Source: Pseudomonas sp. FEN (GTDB taxonomy: Bacteria > Pseudomonadota > Gammaproteobacteria > Pseudomonadales > Pseudomonadaceae). Taken from it: a stretch of DNA of 64,000 nt. Within the stretch, counting starts at the first letter, position 1, and the number at the start of each line of letters is the position of its first letter. The position numbers and the translations under genes are program-made. Below are positions 15,505-24,341 of this stretch, one piece after another. The notes below the pieces were generated by a model. The model made no database searches. It had not been told where the DNA came from and worked only from the letters and a program-made list of their open reading frames with translations. Where the stretch lies: positions 1 through 64,000 of the forward strand of contig NZ_CAJFDC010000024.1 in NCBI RefSeq assembly GCF_904067045.1, read 5' to 3'.

Positions 15505-16470
15505 TCACACCTGGAAGGTTGAACCGAAGACCTGCTGCCAGTAGCCAACAGTCAGTTGTTTGTTTGGCGCATAGAGCGCTGCGTCGATGGCGTCACCCGC
15601 TTCCAGTGAGGCCTCGATGATCGCGTCGATGTTCTGCTGCGTGTAAAGCCGGGCCACGTTGTTGGTCGGATTCACAGGATCGATGATCTGCAACGGGTCG
15701 GTGAAGGTGCCGACTTGCGATGCCGGGTAGTTGTCCGTGAAGAAGATCTTTTCGCGCAGTTCCGACCGGGCGATGTAGGTGAAGAAGGACTGAAGAGCCT
15801 CCGGGTAATCAGAGAAGTCGACCCCGTCGTCACACAGCTTCGACAGGATCATCTCGATCATGAAGGACTTGAACCGGAAACCGTCACGCTGACGCTTCAT
15901 CAACGCTGCCCAGTACTTCACCAGCCTCACGACCTGGGCGTAATGCGTTGGCTGGGCTCGTTTACGTGCTTTCGCGAACTCCAGGTGGAGCGGGATGCTC
16001 GTTTCCAGGAACGAGCCATCTTCCTGGCTGATCAAGTTGCCCCGCCACTGGGGAAGCCCGTTGTAGAGTACGGGAACGATATCGACGTCCAGGCCTGACC
16101 CACGAAACGACACGGTAACCGAGTAGGTTTGCGGCACTACCTGATCAGGGCTGAAGTTGGCGAAGGCTTTTCGCAGCTTCTCGGCCAGGTAATCGATCAG
16201 CGCTTTGGTGTCGTGCGGCGCATCCGAGCCACTGATGTAGACGGCGACGTCAATGTCACTGAGAGAGCGCAGAGCGGTCCCTTTCGCCAAGCTCCCAGAG
16301 ACCAGCATTCGCTTGAGCGAAAAATCCGGGTGGTCGGAGAGGTAACCTTCCAGTTTTTCCTGCAAGCGCCCGGCCTGCTCCCGATAAGCGTCAGCCTTTT
16401 CCTTGGGCAGGTTCACCTTTTCCTCAGCGAACCGTGCGATGTCGCGGTGGTCTACGTGTTCTCTGGACAT
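15505..16470 (-). CDS. CD-NTase of type III CBASS (CdnC/CdnD-like)
   Basis: A 321-residue nucleotidyltransferase. The active site is clear: VSGSLAKGTALRSLSDIDVA with GS at residues 59-60 and aspartates at 72 and 74, and LDVDIVPVL with the third carboxylate near 130. RLVKYWAALMKRQ and the SFMIEMIL helix belong to the OAS1-like C-terminal part. On activation by the HORMA protein such enzymes make a cyclic trinucleotide (cAAA in the CdnC:NucC systems), which turns on NucC. The start at 16470 faces capH across about 190 bases. CdnC is more likely than CdnD given the NucC partner, but this was not tested. Confidence 0.92.
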   Translation of the reverse strand: MSREHVDHRDIARFAEEKVNLPKEKADAYREQAGRLQEKLEGYLSDHPDFSLKRMLVSGSLAKGTALRSLSDIDVAVYISGSDAPHDTKALIDYLAEKLRKAFANFSPDQVVPQTYSVTVSFRGSGLDVDIVPVLYNGLPQWRGNLISQEDGSFLETSIPLHLEFAKARKRAQPTHYAQVVRLVKYWAALMKRQRDGFRFKSFMIEMILSKLCDDGVDFSDYPEALQSFFTYIARSELREKIFFTDNYPASQVGTFTDPLQIIDPVNPTNNVARLYTQQNIDAIIEASLEAGDAIDAALYAPNKQLTVGYWQQVFGSTFQV

Positions 16471-16549
16471 ACGTTCCCCCCCTGGGGATTTGCATCAAGT
16501 GAAGGCAGAACGACCACGCCACACAGCGCACATCGGCTAGCCTGGCAGA

Positions 16550-16571
16550 AAAGTTCGGTATAGCGAACTTT
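16550..16571. promoter_or_regulatory. Palindromic operator candidate between cdn and capH
   Basis: A perfect 8-base inverted repeat, AAAGTTCG and CGAACTTT with a 6-base spacer. It sits directly downstream of the probable cdn promoter, where a bound CapH dimer would block transcription. A second weaker pair, TCCGAA at 16585-16590 and TTCGGA at 16614-16619, shares the TTCGGA half-site. Confidence 0.6.
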
Positions 16572-16574
16572 GTA

Positions 16575-16605
16575 TTTACGCTACTCCGAATTTCTGTGTT
16601 GTCAA
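16575..16605 (-). promoter_or_regulatory. Candidate promoter of the CBASS operon
   Basis: On the minus strand TTGACA (16605-16600) is a perfect -35 element. About 16 bases on there is TAGCGT and a few bases further TAAATA, either of which could serve as a weak -10. The palindrome at 16550-16571 follows immediately. Confidence 0.4.
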
Positions 16606-16662
16606 ACACTTTGTTCGGAATAGTGGTACAATTTTTTGACCACCACAGAAAGGAGCGAGATC

Positions 16663-16986
16663 GTGACGACCCGTCTCGGTGAGAAGCTCCGCGAGCTTCG
16701 TAAGCAGCGCGGGCTTACCTTGGAGAAGCTGTCAGACATGGCCGGTCTGAGCAAAAGCTACCTCTGGGAGCTGGAAAACCGTGAATCTCAACGGCCATCA
16801 GCAGAGAAGCTCACGGCCTTGGCTGACGTGCTGGGCGTAGCGACCCAGTACTTTTTCGAGGAAGACGTAAGGGCCCCTGAAGAGCGTCATCTCGACGACG
16901 CGTTTTTCCGTGGGTACAAGAACCTGGAGCCTGATGCCAAGGAGCATCTCCGGAAGATTCTGGAAACGTTCAAGAAGGGAAAATGA
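16663..16986 (+). CDS. capH: CapH, XRE-type repressor of CBASS
   Basis: GTG 16663 lies eight bases behind AGGAG; an upstream TTG frame is less likely. The protein of 107 residues is an XRE helix-turn-helix: KLRELRKQRGLTLEKLSDMA, GLSKSYLWELENRESQRPSA and ALADVLGVATQYFFEED. A short C-terminal helix follows. In many CBASS loci such a protein, CapH, represses the operon and is cut by the neighbouring peptidase CapP after DNA damage. The ATGA overlap with capP and the divergent position upstream of the CD-NTase fit this exactly. Confidence 0.88.
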   Translation: MTTRLGEKLRELRKQRGLTLEKLSDMAGLSKSYLWELENRESQRPSAEKLTALADVLGVATQYFFEEDVRAPEERHLDDAFFRGYKNLEPDAKEHLRKILETFKKGK

Positions 16987-17876
16987 TGGTCGAAAAGCAG
17001 GTATGGACACCTCAGAAAGCAGCCAACCGGCTGTCCAAGATCATGGAGGCGTTCGATCACGTACACGGCGGCAGATTTCCAGTTGATGTGCCGATGCTGG
17101 CCATGGAAGCAGCCAGGATTTTTGGCTGGTCTGATCCGATCACGGAAGTCACGCCGGTCGACATCAAGAGCTTTGACGGCGCGTTGTTTCCGGACGATGA
17201 GCGAAAGAAATGGATGCTGCTGTACAACAGTGCAATGGCCTCGCCAGGTCGAATCCGTTTTACACAGGCGCATGAGTTAGGTCATTACATCCTGCATCGC
17301 CAGGACCGTCCGGCATTTCAGTGCAGTGGCGATGACATGCTCGAATGGGAGGAGAAGACCATTGAAGCACAGGCAGACCTCTTCGCTTCCTACCTGCTCA
17401 TGCCTCTGGATGACTTTAGGGCCCAAGTCACCACTACCGTCGACCTTGACCTGCTCGGCCATTGTGCTGAGCGGTATGGTGTCTCGCTGACTGCCGCTGT
17501 TCTTAAATGGCTTCAGTACACGGAAGAAAATGCGGTTTTGATTCTGTCACGCGACGGTTTCATGCAGTGGGCGTTTCCGAGTAGGCCAGCAAAGCGGGCA
17601 GGCGTTTTCTTCGCTACCCGCAAGCAAACCATCGAGGTCCCAGCAGGTTCGATTGTTGCCGCTCCGGGTGTTAGGCACGAACGCAGGGGAATTGAGTTGC
17701 CTGCGAAGATCTGGTTTCCGCATGCTGAGGCTGATACTTGTGTGCGGGAGATGAAGGTCTCTTCCGATCAGTACGATTACGTAATGACGCTGCTCATCCT
17801 GCCGCGATCAGCTTCCGTCTGGCGCCCGCATGAAGATGGTCCGAGGCCTTGGGAAATAAAGCGTTCACGAGGTTGA
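16983..17876 (+). CDS. capP: CapP, ImmA/IrrE-like zinc metallopeptidase
   Basis: A 297-residue protein. The metallopeptidase site reads FTQAHELGHYILHRQ (HExxH) and the third zinc ligand lies in TIEAQADLFASYLLMP, about 50 residues on. A second domain of about 100 residues follows, including ETRKQTIEV-type strands and TCVREMKV; a cysteine here could act as the switch residue described for CapP. CapP cleaves CapH when stimulated by single-stranded DNA, which raises CBASS expression. Start ATG 16983 overlaps capH by ATGA. The gene looks intact. Confidence 0.88.
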   Translation: MMVEKQVWTPQKAANRLSKIMEAFDHVHGGRFPVDVPMLAMEAARIFGWSDPITEVTPVDIKSFDGALFPDDERKKWMLLYNSAMASPGRIRFTQAHELGHYILHRQDRPAFQCSGDDMLEWEEKTIEAQADLFASYLLMPLDDFRAQVTTTVDLDLLGHCAERYGVSLTAAVLKWLQYTEENAVLILSRDGFMQWAFPSRPAKRAGVFFATRKQTIEVPAGSIVAAPGVRHERRGIELPAKIWFPHAEADTCVREMKVSSDQYDYVMTLLILPRSASVWRPHEDGPRPWEIKRSRG

Positions 17877-17893
17877 TTCAGGCTTTACGAGGG

Positions 17894-18028
17894 ATGGTCG
17901 CAGTGGAAATCTTCCGCCTGGAGATTGACAAGGTGGTTGAGCATTGGGGTGTGATGCAGGAGGAGGTGTTGCCTGAACGCTCAGTTAACGGAAACTCTAT
18001 GTTTCCTGCAAACTGGATAGTACTTTAG
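17894..18028 (+). pseudogene. C-terminal remnant of a SnoaL/NTF2-like protein
   Basis: The frame reads VAVEIFRLEIDKVVEHWGVM, then QEEVLPERSVNGNSMF and stops. The pattern (V.IFRLE.GK.VEHWDV.Q then ANGN.MF) is the usual end of small NTF2-like proteins annotated as SnoaL-like. The N-terminal two thirds are absent because capP ends 17 bases before. It is probably a relic left at a cargo junction. Confidence 0.6.
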
Positions 18029-18310
18029 TGAGCAAATATTTCTGAATGTGGTGTTTCTCAGTACATATCAAAAGGCCGTCAGTGATAATCCCTCCCCAGC
18101 AAGCACTTTGGCTACGGAATTATAACGTAGTTGCAGTACGTTGCAACAGTGCGCCGATGGCGTAGATCCGGCAGCGTCTCGTTATGAATGCCAATCAGAA
18201 ATTACGTACGCCTTACGGTGTACGTAGCTGCCTTGGACTCTAACCCATACTCCACGGTCATAACGACGTGTTTGAAGACCTGGGCGCCATAGCGGTAGCA
18301 GGGACGAGCC
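18029..18310. other. Gap with an inverted repeat, no gene
   Basis: No gene is recognised. TACGTAC at 18203-18209 and GTACGTA at 18220-18226 form a 7-base inverted repeat with a 10-base spacer; it could be a protein-binding site downstream of the recombinase block. Confidence 0.4.
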
Positions 18311-18745
18311 TCACCTATGACTGGTGCTGTCCTTATTGCCTTTCCTGATTGGGTGAACATTTGTCACCTTTTTCAGTTTTTGCTCGACTTCGCTCAGTTG
18401 GGCCAGCAGCATGAGTTCGCGCGCCAGGGCTGCTTTGTACTTTTCTTCGTACTCATCGGATTGTGCTTTTGCCTTGGCAGTTTTCGCCTTTGAAGCTTGT
18501 AAGTCCAGTCGGCCAGGCTCGGAGAGTTCAATTTGTGCTCGGGCCGAATCTTTCACATCCTGGATAAGTTGTTCGTAGACAACCCTGCTCTTTTTAATGC
18601 TCCCGGCAGACCGGCCAGCTTCAAGCGCAACAGAGTTAAGATTGATCTTCGTCCCTTTAGAAACCACTACAGGCTTGCCTTTCTTTAGTCTCTCAAGGGC
18701 CTCGTAGTAAGGCCCGAGAGTAGAACTATCCTCTTCATGATGCAT
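18311..18745 (-). CDS. Small helical protein of the recombinase cluster (GmtX/TnpC-like position)
   Basis: A 144-residue protein. The first half has KINLNSVALEAGRSAGSIKK, a likely helix-turn-helix, and the second half is charged and probably coiled coil (KAKAQSDEYEEKYKAALARE). GGAG precedes ATG 18745 by six bases. It is the last of four genes in a row with similar ribosome sites. A small DNA-binding or accessory protein closes recombinase clusters such as Tn554 (TnpC), and GMT islands have a third small-to-medium member, GmtX. Which of these it matches needs a profile search. Confidence 0.75.
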   Translation of the reverse strand: MHHEEDSSTLGPYYEALERLKKGKPVVVSKGTKINLNSVALEAGRSAGSIKKSRVVYEQLIQDVKDSARAQIELSEPGRLDLQASKAKTAKAKAQSDEYEEKYKAALARELMLLAQLSEVEQKLKKVTNVHPIRKGNKDSTSHR

Positions 18746-18795
18746 TGTATGCTCCAGGTGGTGGTCATCAAGTAATCACCACCAGCGGAGGCGAT

Positions 18796-20757
18796 TCACT
18801 TTGTCACGCGTTTTTTCAAATTCTCGAAATCTTCAAGGTTTTTCAGCTCGGCCTCATATTCAATAGAACCAGGCTTCATCTCAGCGATGTCCCACTTGAT
18901 GAGTTCGATAGTCTCATCGACTTTTTTCTCCGAGATCACCCCGCCCGCGCATCCATCGCATAGCGTAAAATTCGCATGTGCACGTTTATCACAAGGCCCC
19001 CGGTGGGTACAACCACCCACAACGGTCGGAATGAACACATCTAGGCCACGCTTTACCTGAGCTGCGGTTTGCTCCGGGCTTGACTCTCGCCACAGTGGCA
19101 CCCGTACAGCTTGAGCGCGCCGTCCGTGGAAGCCTTGGAGTACCTCTACGGAATTTAGCACTTCACGGAGGTACATAGCAGCGTCTGCGTCTTGACGAGC
19201 ACTGTACAGCTCCTTGGCAAGCTCCGGATCAATCAGACGGAGCATATAATTGTTAGCCCCACACCCTTGCATGTAATACATGGCCATAGCTCGTGTCAGA
19301 TGCACCAGCAAGCGTTTCATGGAGGGTAGGGTAATCAACCCGGTTTGTCCGGCAAAAACAGCAATCGACCGCCTGAATTGATGGGATGTAATGTTCCAGG
19401 GCTTGCCGACCTGGAATTTACGGTCTGAGCGCCAGTCTCTGAGCGGGTCAATAGTTTCGAGTTCTACAATGTCATCTTCTTGAATGAGCACGGGTTTAAG
19501 CTTGTGTTTATGCGATGAGGTGCTCATTCTAGTCGTGGACTTTCCATTGGAAAATGGCAGCGCGCTAAGTGAAAGTAGTAGCGGCGAAGTGTCACTTCCG
19601 AGCGGAACGTATGGGACGATCATATCGTGGATGGAGGTGAGTACGTTTATTGGTTCCAGTACTTCGCTGACGGTGATGAAGTTAACCTCCTTAGCTTTGC
19701 TAAAAAGCTTCGTGGTCATCCCTACAAGGTAGATTGCCTCGTTTTTCCAACCTTTTGTAGGTTGTACACAGCCTGGCGTAAGCTCTCGAACCTCATGGTC
19801 TCTCATAAGTGTGAACATGTGGACCAGATTTTTTGCGCAGTACTGGACGGTGCCAATAAAACTGGCGACAGAAGCTAATCTATCCCATTCGTATTTTTTA
19901 CACAGGTGCGTAAGTTTATGCTCCTCAATCGCATGTTTAAAGTCAACGGGGTATTGAAGGTGCGCCACGCGCTCTACTTGAGAAAGTTTTTTGAAGCGTT
20001 CGCGAGTTCGCACATGATAGTTTTTGCTTCGGCCATATACTGGATTCTTAGCAGCTTTGTGGACAAGATTTTCTATGCCCTCCTGGTTTTCAATAAAGTC
20101 TTTGAGGTGTGCTTTGTACTGGCAGTAGTGATCCCATAATATCCGGCTAGGGATTACCGGGTGCTGGTCAGTTTCATAGCTGGTGCGTTTGTTCTCCTTT
20201 TTAATGACGGCCATGACTGGCCCGCTAATCGTAAAAGTTATTTCTTCAGAATCGAGCTGGCTCAGCGTGGATGCTAAAGATTTGATATTTTTGGTTTTTA
20301 TAGGGCCAAGCCGTTTGACCATATCCAGCATCAGGTCGTAGTCGGCGAATATATCCTGGATGGTGCATTGTTTTTCTGAGGCATATTTCCAGATTTCATG
20401 AAGGGTGTACTTGATCGAATGCATCGTCGCAAGGCGTAGGGGCTCTCCTGTTTTACCAACTGGGGCAAACATTTTTACCAGGAATAGGCGCTTGCACGTC
20501 TCAAGATTTTTGGAGTCCTGTTCTGTCATACCCTCATGTCCGGAAAAGTAGAAATTTGGATTATCTTTACCCAAAAGCGCGTAGGCGGGGAAACTCCATT
20601 CGTTATCGTCAAAACTGCAAATAGGATTGCCATTTGCATCCCGAGCAATCACCAGCCCCGGCCCAATACGTGCGAGCGACATGCCGTAGTAAATGTCGCT
20701 GCGCAAGCGGTTGATGGAGAGAGGAAAAACACCTGTGTTTTGATTGAGTTCGATCAT
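18796..20757 (-). CDS. Tyrosine recombinase-like protein with cysteine-rich tail
   Basis: A 653-residue protein starting at ATG 20757 behind GGAG. Near residue 460 WNITSHQFRRSIAVFAG provides an HxxR box, and RLLVHLTRAMAMYYMQGCGA provides a candidate H and tyrosine. The C terminus has GGCTHRGPCDKRAH and TLCDGCAGG, a likely zinc site. The N-terminal half is unfamiliar. It is the third gene of the cluster and belongs to the large, divergent recombinases that work in sets. Composition is AT-richer than the core. Confidence 0.8.
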   Translation of the reverse strand: MIELNQNTGVFPLSINRLRSDIYYGMSLARIGPGLVIARDANGNPICSFDDNEWSFPAYALLGKDNPNFYFSGHEGMTEQDSKNLETCKRLFLVKMFAPVGKTGEPLRLATMHSIKYTLHEIWKYASEKQCTIQDIFADYDLMLDMVKRLGPIKTKNIKSLASTLSQLDSEEITFTISGPVMAVIKKENKRTSYETDQHPVIPSRILWDHYCQYKAHLKDFIENQEGIENLVHKAAKNPVYGRSKNYHVRTRERFKKLSQVERVAHLQYPVDFKHAIEEHKLTHLCKKYEWDRLASVASFIGTVQYCAKNLVHMFTLMRDHEVRELTPGCVQPTKGWKNEAIYLVGMTTKLFSKAKEVNFITVSEVLEPINVLTSIHDMIVPYVPLGSDTSPLLLSLSALPFSNGKSTTRMSTSSHKHKLKPVLIQEDDIVELETIDPLRDWRSDRKFQVGKPWNITSHQFRRSIAVFAGQTGLITLPSMKRLLVHLTRAMAMYYMQGCGANNYMLRLIDPELAKELYSARQDADAAMYLREVLNSVEVLQGFHGRRAQAVRVPLWRESSPEQTAAQVKRGLDVFIPTVVGGCTHRGPCDKRAHANFTLCDGCAGGVISEKKVDETIELIKWDIAEMKPGSIEYEAELKNLEDFENLKKRVTK

Positions 20758-20959
20758 GTTGGGCTCCAGTGCCAGGTAAATTTAAGTGCCAGCAGATAAC
20801 GCTGCGTTAGAGACTCGGTAATTCGGTGTTTATGCGAACCCAGTTAATCGCGCATACAGTGTGTGTCAGGCGTTACTCGACCCGACAAGACCACCCCCTG
20901 GAACCTTCCGCGCAGCGGGTTGCGCAGCGCATCCGACTAAGGCTCCAAGTGGGTTGCTG
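20758..20959. other. Spacer between recombinase genes
   Basis: About 200 bases with no gene; it contains a GCGCAGC direct repeat near 20,911-20,927. It may hold an internal promoter, since the other neighbouring recombinase genes overlap or are tightly spaced. Confidence 0.35.
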
Positions 20960-22858
20960 TTAGTGCATGACGCCAAGCTTGTAGAGGCGCGCGTACATGC
21001 GGTTCCAATACGGCGTTAGGGAGAACTCCTTCTCCACTTTCTCTGATAACTGGGTGATCAGACCTATCATGTCAGGCCGCTCTCGCTTGAGGAGGGCCAG
21101 AATTTCATCAAGGCGATTCAAGGCTGCACCGTGAACTGTCTCAAAGTGCTGAGCGTTTTCTGTAAGCGAGATGTGGCGAGACACAACGAACCGCATACTC
21201 AGGAGCTTGTGGATTCCCTGTTCATCAGCATGGGTCTGGAAGTGCACACAGAAGATGCACCCTTGGAGGTTTTTGCAATCCGGTATGTAACCATCGGGAG
21301 CGTGACCAACGGTGATGGGTTTATTGCGATCCGAACAGTCTCCGGCAGCGTTTGGCTCTCCGCTGTAGTCGTTGAGAAGTGACGCCAGCCTGTTGAGCAT
21401 CGCTGATATTTCATCGATAGCGGTTTTTTCCTCCGCTTGGCTGTAGCTCCGTCGAACCGTACCAGGCGAGTTCTGCATAACAAGCGCAACCGTCTCTACA
21501 TCGTTGCCTCGGCTCAGCATGAAATTCGACTTATAAGCGCGCAGCTCCCGATACCCCAAAGACACGAAATTTGGATCAATAAAGGTTCGAATGCGGTCGT
21601 TCAGCGACTTCAGGGTGTTCATCCGGAGCTGCGTCAGCTCTTCCGGACGGTGGACTTTGCTGCCTACGAATAGGTAAGGGTGTGCAGTCTCACCGCAGAT
21701 GTAAGACCGGAGCTTCAAATAAGCACGGAAGGACTTGAGGAAGACTTTAGTAATCTCGATATTAATCAGCTTGCCGCCTGCACGGAGTTTTATTACGCAG
21801 AAGCCCAGTTTCTCCGCGTCTCCGACTTCATAATCATTTTCCCAAGGAAGATCGCGAATCTGCTTCTCACTGTACCCGGTGTTTGCTGCAAACAAGCAAA
21901 CGAAAGCGTCATGGGCCAGCTTCGCCAGCCGCAGGCGCTTCTCGTGCTTCGGATTAGCGTTGGTCGACCGAAGCAGGTTGTTTGCATCTAAGATTTGACG
22001 CTCAAGATAATAGGGCTTTTGGAGGGATAGGGGAATGCATTCAGCTAGAGTGCGTACACATCCTTTTTCATAATCCCAGAAAATATTGTTGGCTACCTTA
22101 CCCTTACGAAGGGCTGAGTAGGCAGATGTGATGAATGGGAACTCGCCGGGAAGCAGCCAGATCATTTCCCCTGCAAAGCTCAACTGATAGGGGAATGGGC
22201 AATTCTCCAAAACAAAATTGGATAATTTTTTGAACAGCTCCTCTGATACGGACAGTTGTTGCGCCATCTTTTCGTCAGTGGGGATCTGCGTATTATCAAC
22301 GTCCGGCGCGCGGTTAGATATGATGGGCATATCAGCGCTGAAGCTTATACGTGTTTGAGGAAAAATCAGGGCGCCTGATTTCAACGGCTCACTTTGCAAA
22401 CGGTTGCCAGTGAAGGGCTTGATCTCCCCTTTGCGAATTCTTTCTACCAAATGCAGGCTGTAGCCCTTGAGAGCATAGTGATAGGCTTGCGGACTAGTCA
22501 GGAAATCTTCGTGGCCATTGGTATCGCACCAGACAGCAAAACCGCCGAATTCGACTAGGTTGCTCTGGGTAGTTTCGAGGCTCCCTCGGGTGTAATTGGT
22601 GGTGACTTTGCCTTCTATCCAGCGGCGAACAGCGGCAACGCGCTCAGGCCGATGAGTCGATAGGTCGACTGACTTGATGGCCGCGCGCAGGCGGATGAAG
22701 CGATTGGTATAACAAAGTGCGCCGACGTCGAAGCTGCGGTTGTCGAACGTGTAGACGACGATGCTTTCGAGTGGAAGCGTTTGAAGATGGCGCTGGCAGG
22801 ATTGCAGTTCGTAATCAGCCAGGCACACCGTGTTGATCGTGCGTTCGTTTAATTTCAT
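20960..22858 (-). CDS. Tyrosine recombinase-like protein with degenerate catalytic boxes
   Basis: ATG 22858 lies five bases behind GGAG and gives 632 residues; the longer frame to 22903 lacks such a site. It overlaps the upstream recombinase gene by 44 bases. Box I reads AANTGYSEKQIRDLPW, with Y where arginine is usual; box II reads LGYRELRAYKSNFM, keeping the arginine but not the histidine; and ALVMQNSPGTVRRSYSQ keeps the tyrosine. So it is either an altered catalyst or a structural partner of the first enzyme. Its length is close to that of TnpB of Tn554 (about 630), and it has CKNLQGCIFCVHF, a cysteine cluster near the C terminus. Confidence 0.82.
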   Translation of the reverse strand: MKLNERTINTVCLADYELQSCQRHLQTLPLESIVVYTFDNRSFDVGALCYTNRFIRLRAAIKSVDLSTHRPERVAAVRRWIEGKVTTNYTRGSLETTQSNLVEFGGFAVWCDTNGHEDFLTSPQAYHYALKGYSLHLVERIRKGEIKPFTGNRLQSEPLKSGALIFPQTRISFSADMPIISNRAPDVDNTQIPTDEKMAQQLSVSEELFKKLSNFVLENCPFPYQLSFAGEMIWLLPGEFPFITSAYSALRKGKVANNIFWDYEKGCVRTLAECIPLSLQKPYYLERQILDANNLLRSTNANPKHEKRLRLAKLAHDAFVCLFAANTGYSEKQIRDLPWENDYEVGDAEKLGFCVIKLRAGGKLINIEITKVFLKSFRAYLKLRSYICGETAHPYLFVGSKVHRPEELTQLRMNTLKSLNDRIRTFIDPNFVSLGYRELRAYKSNFMLSRGNDVETVALVMQNSPGTVRRSYSQAEEKTAIDEISAMLNRLASLLNDYSGEPNAAGDCSDRNKPITVGHAPDGYIPDCKNLQGCIFCVHFQTHADEQGIHKLLSMRFVVSRHISLTENAQHFETVHGAALNRLDEILALLKRERPDMIGLITQLSEKVEKEFSLTPYWNRMYARLYKLGVMH

Positions 22859-24263
22859 GTTGCTCCAGTTGCCCGTCAATGATAGTTCGTAAGTGAGCCT
22901 CAAAGCCGGATTGGGCTTGTGAGACCCGGCCTTGAGTTTTCCTGAAATTTAAATAGCGCCGAGTCACCTCCAGGCTTGAGTGGTTTAGTCTTGACCTAAC
23001 CATCTCTAAGGCCTCTAGCTCTTTGAGTTCCGATTTGCTGTTTTTCATGTGATCCTCCAACAGGTTCATTCCGAAAGTCGCTCGGAGATCGTGGAACTGA
23101 AATTTAAATGCATTGCCGGTCTGGGCAATTATTTTTTCGAGTTGGCGTTTGAACTGCCGGATCGCCGATCCGCTTTCTGCTCGGTTTTTCATTGCATCCA
23201 TGTCCTCTTGGGCATCGTAGTAAGGCTTGCCAGTACGAGTAAGGAATACGTATTGATCGTCTGGATTAGTGATGTGAGACTTTTTAGCTCGTTCTTTGTA
23301 GCGATCTGAATTCAGGTAATCGGATATTCTTAGGTGCACCCACGCAGGGACCTTAACTGCCATCCGCTTGTTGTTTTTGGTGTCGATTAACGTACCGTCG
23401 CCCATGGTAATTGGGATAAGGGTATTTTCGGGTAGTTGGTCCGCGTTTCTGTTGATGCAGGAAGCCCTGAGGGTAAGTATTGACTGCGCTCTCATGCCTG
23501 ATGTTAAAGCGATGAAAAATATCAACATCATCTCGGGGTTGTTTGTTTTGACCAGGGCCTCAATCAATGCTTGTTGCTCCTCCCTGGTTAGGGGGCGCAG
23601 CTTGCCGCCGTCCTCAATGAAGCCGGGATTAGGGTTCTCCTCCGTAACGGAGAACGTCAAATCGGTTTTGGTGATCGTCTTCGACCATTGGAACCCATGT
23701 CGGTCAAGGCCGGAGATAATTTTCTTGGATTCCTTCCACATCTCTTGAGTTGGAAGGAATCCTTTTGTGGATACCTTCCACCGGTACAAGCCCGTCATGG
23801 AAGACAGTTTTCGGTTGGCAGTTTTACGCGAAAGCTCGCCTCTCCCTATTTGTTTTCTCAGAACGGCCTGGTAGGCGTAGGTAGGTCTTTTGAATGTGGG
23901 GCCTTCGAACGCTTCGGAGTCGACACCCTCATCGAGCAGGGCGTTCATCAGGTGTGCGAGATCGCCTGCGATATTCGCGCAGGTGGCCGCTTTCATTGCG
24001 CCGTGGATTGCTCGCTCCAGGAGGTAAAGGCTGCCGTCGCGCCACAGGGCGCCATCGGGCTGAACGATCACGTAGTGCCGCCCGATCCTTTCGGGTGCTG
24101 CGCGCATGGGCTTAATGGGGTAGGGGCGGGGGCTCTCGAACGAAGGATCGCGAGGGTCGATCCAGTCTCCGGCGTCGTCTTCTTCGCAGGGCTGCCAGAG
24201 GTGAAGATCAGTCAGAAGGACCTTTTCATACCGGCCTGTGGGTCGTGCGTCGGACAGGTTCAT
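22815..24263 (-). CDS. Tyrosine recombinase, probable island integrase
   Basis: A 482-residue enzyme with a full catalytic set: ALTSGMRAQSILTLRAS (arginine I), KFQFHDLRATFGMNLL (H-x-x-R), SRLNHSSLEVTRRYLNF (histidine and nucleophilic tyrosine). It is the first gene of the four and lies nearest to the interrupted channel gene, about 80 bases from the junction, as expected for an integrase next to its attachment site. With the three proteins downstream it forms a cluster like those of GMT islands, where GmtY and GmtZ are recombinases. Start ATG 24263. Confidence 0.85.
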   Translation of the reverse strand: MNLSDARPTGRYEKVLLTDLHLWQPCEEDDAGDWIDPRDPSFESPRPYPIKPMRAAPERIGRHYVIVQPDGALWRDGSLYLLERAIHGAMKAATCANIAGDLAHLMNALLDEGVDSEAFEGPTFKRPTYAYQAVLRKQIGRGELSRKTANRKLSSMTGLYRWKVSTKGFLPTQEMWKESKKIISGLDRHGFQWSKTITKTDLTFSVTEENPNPGFIEDGGKLRPLTREEQQALIEALVKTNNPEMMLIFFIALTSGMRAQSILTLRASCINRNADQLPENTLIPITMGDGTLIDTKNNKRMAVKVPAWVHLRISDYLNSDRYKERAKKSHITNPDDQYVFLTRTGKPYYDAQEDMDAMKNRAESGSAIRQFKRQLEKIIAQTGNAFKFQFHDLRATFGMNLLEDHMKNSKSELKELEALEMVRSRLNHSSLEVTRRYLNFRKTQGRVSQAQSGFEAHLRTIIDGQLEQHEIKRTHDQHGVPG

Positions 24264-24310
24264 GAGCGATGACTCGTGGACTAAATGGGATGACGATGTC
24301 CATTGAAGTC

Positions 24311-24326
24311 CAACTCACAAGAGTTG
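24311..24326. other. Inverted repeat at the island edge, possible recombinase site
   Basis: CAACTC and GAGTTG face each other across ACAA, a perfect 6-base pair. It lies between the integrase start and the broken channel gene, about 25 bases from the junction. Core recombination sites of tyrosine recombinases have this geometry, but longer spacers of 6-8 bases are usual, so the role is tentative. Confidence 0.4.
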
Positions 24327-24341
24327 TCTAGCGCGGTGAAC

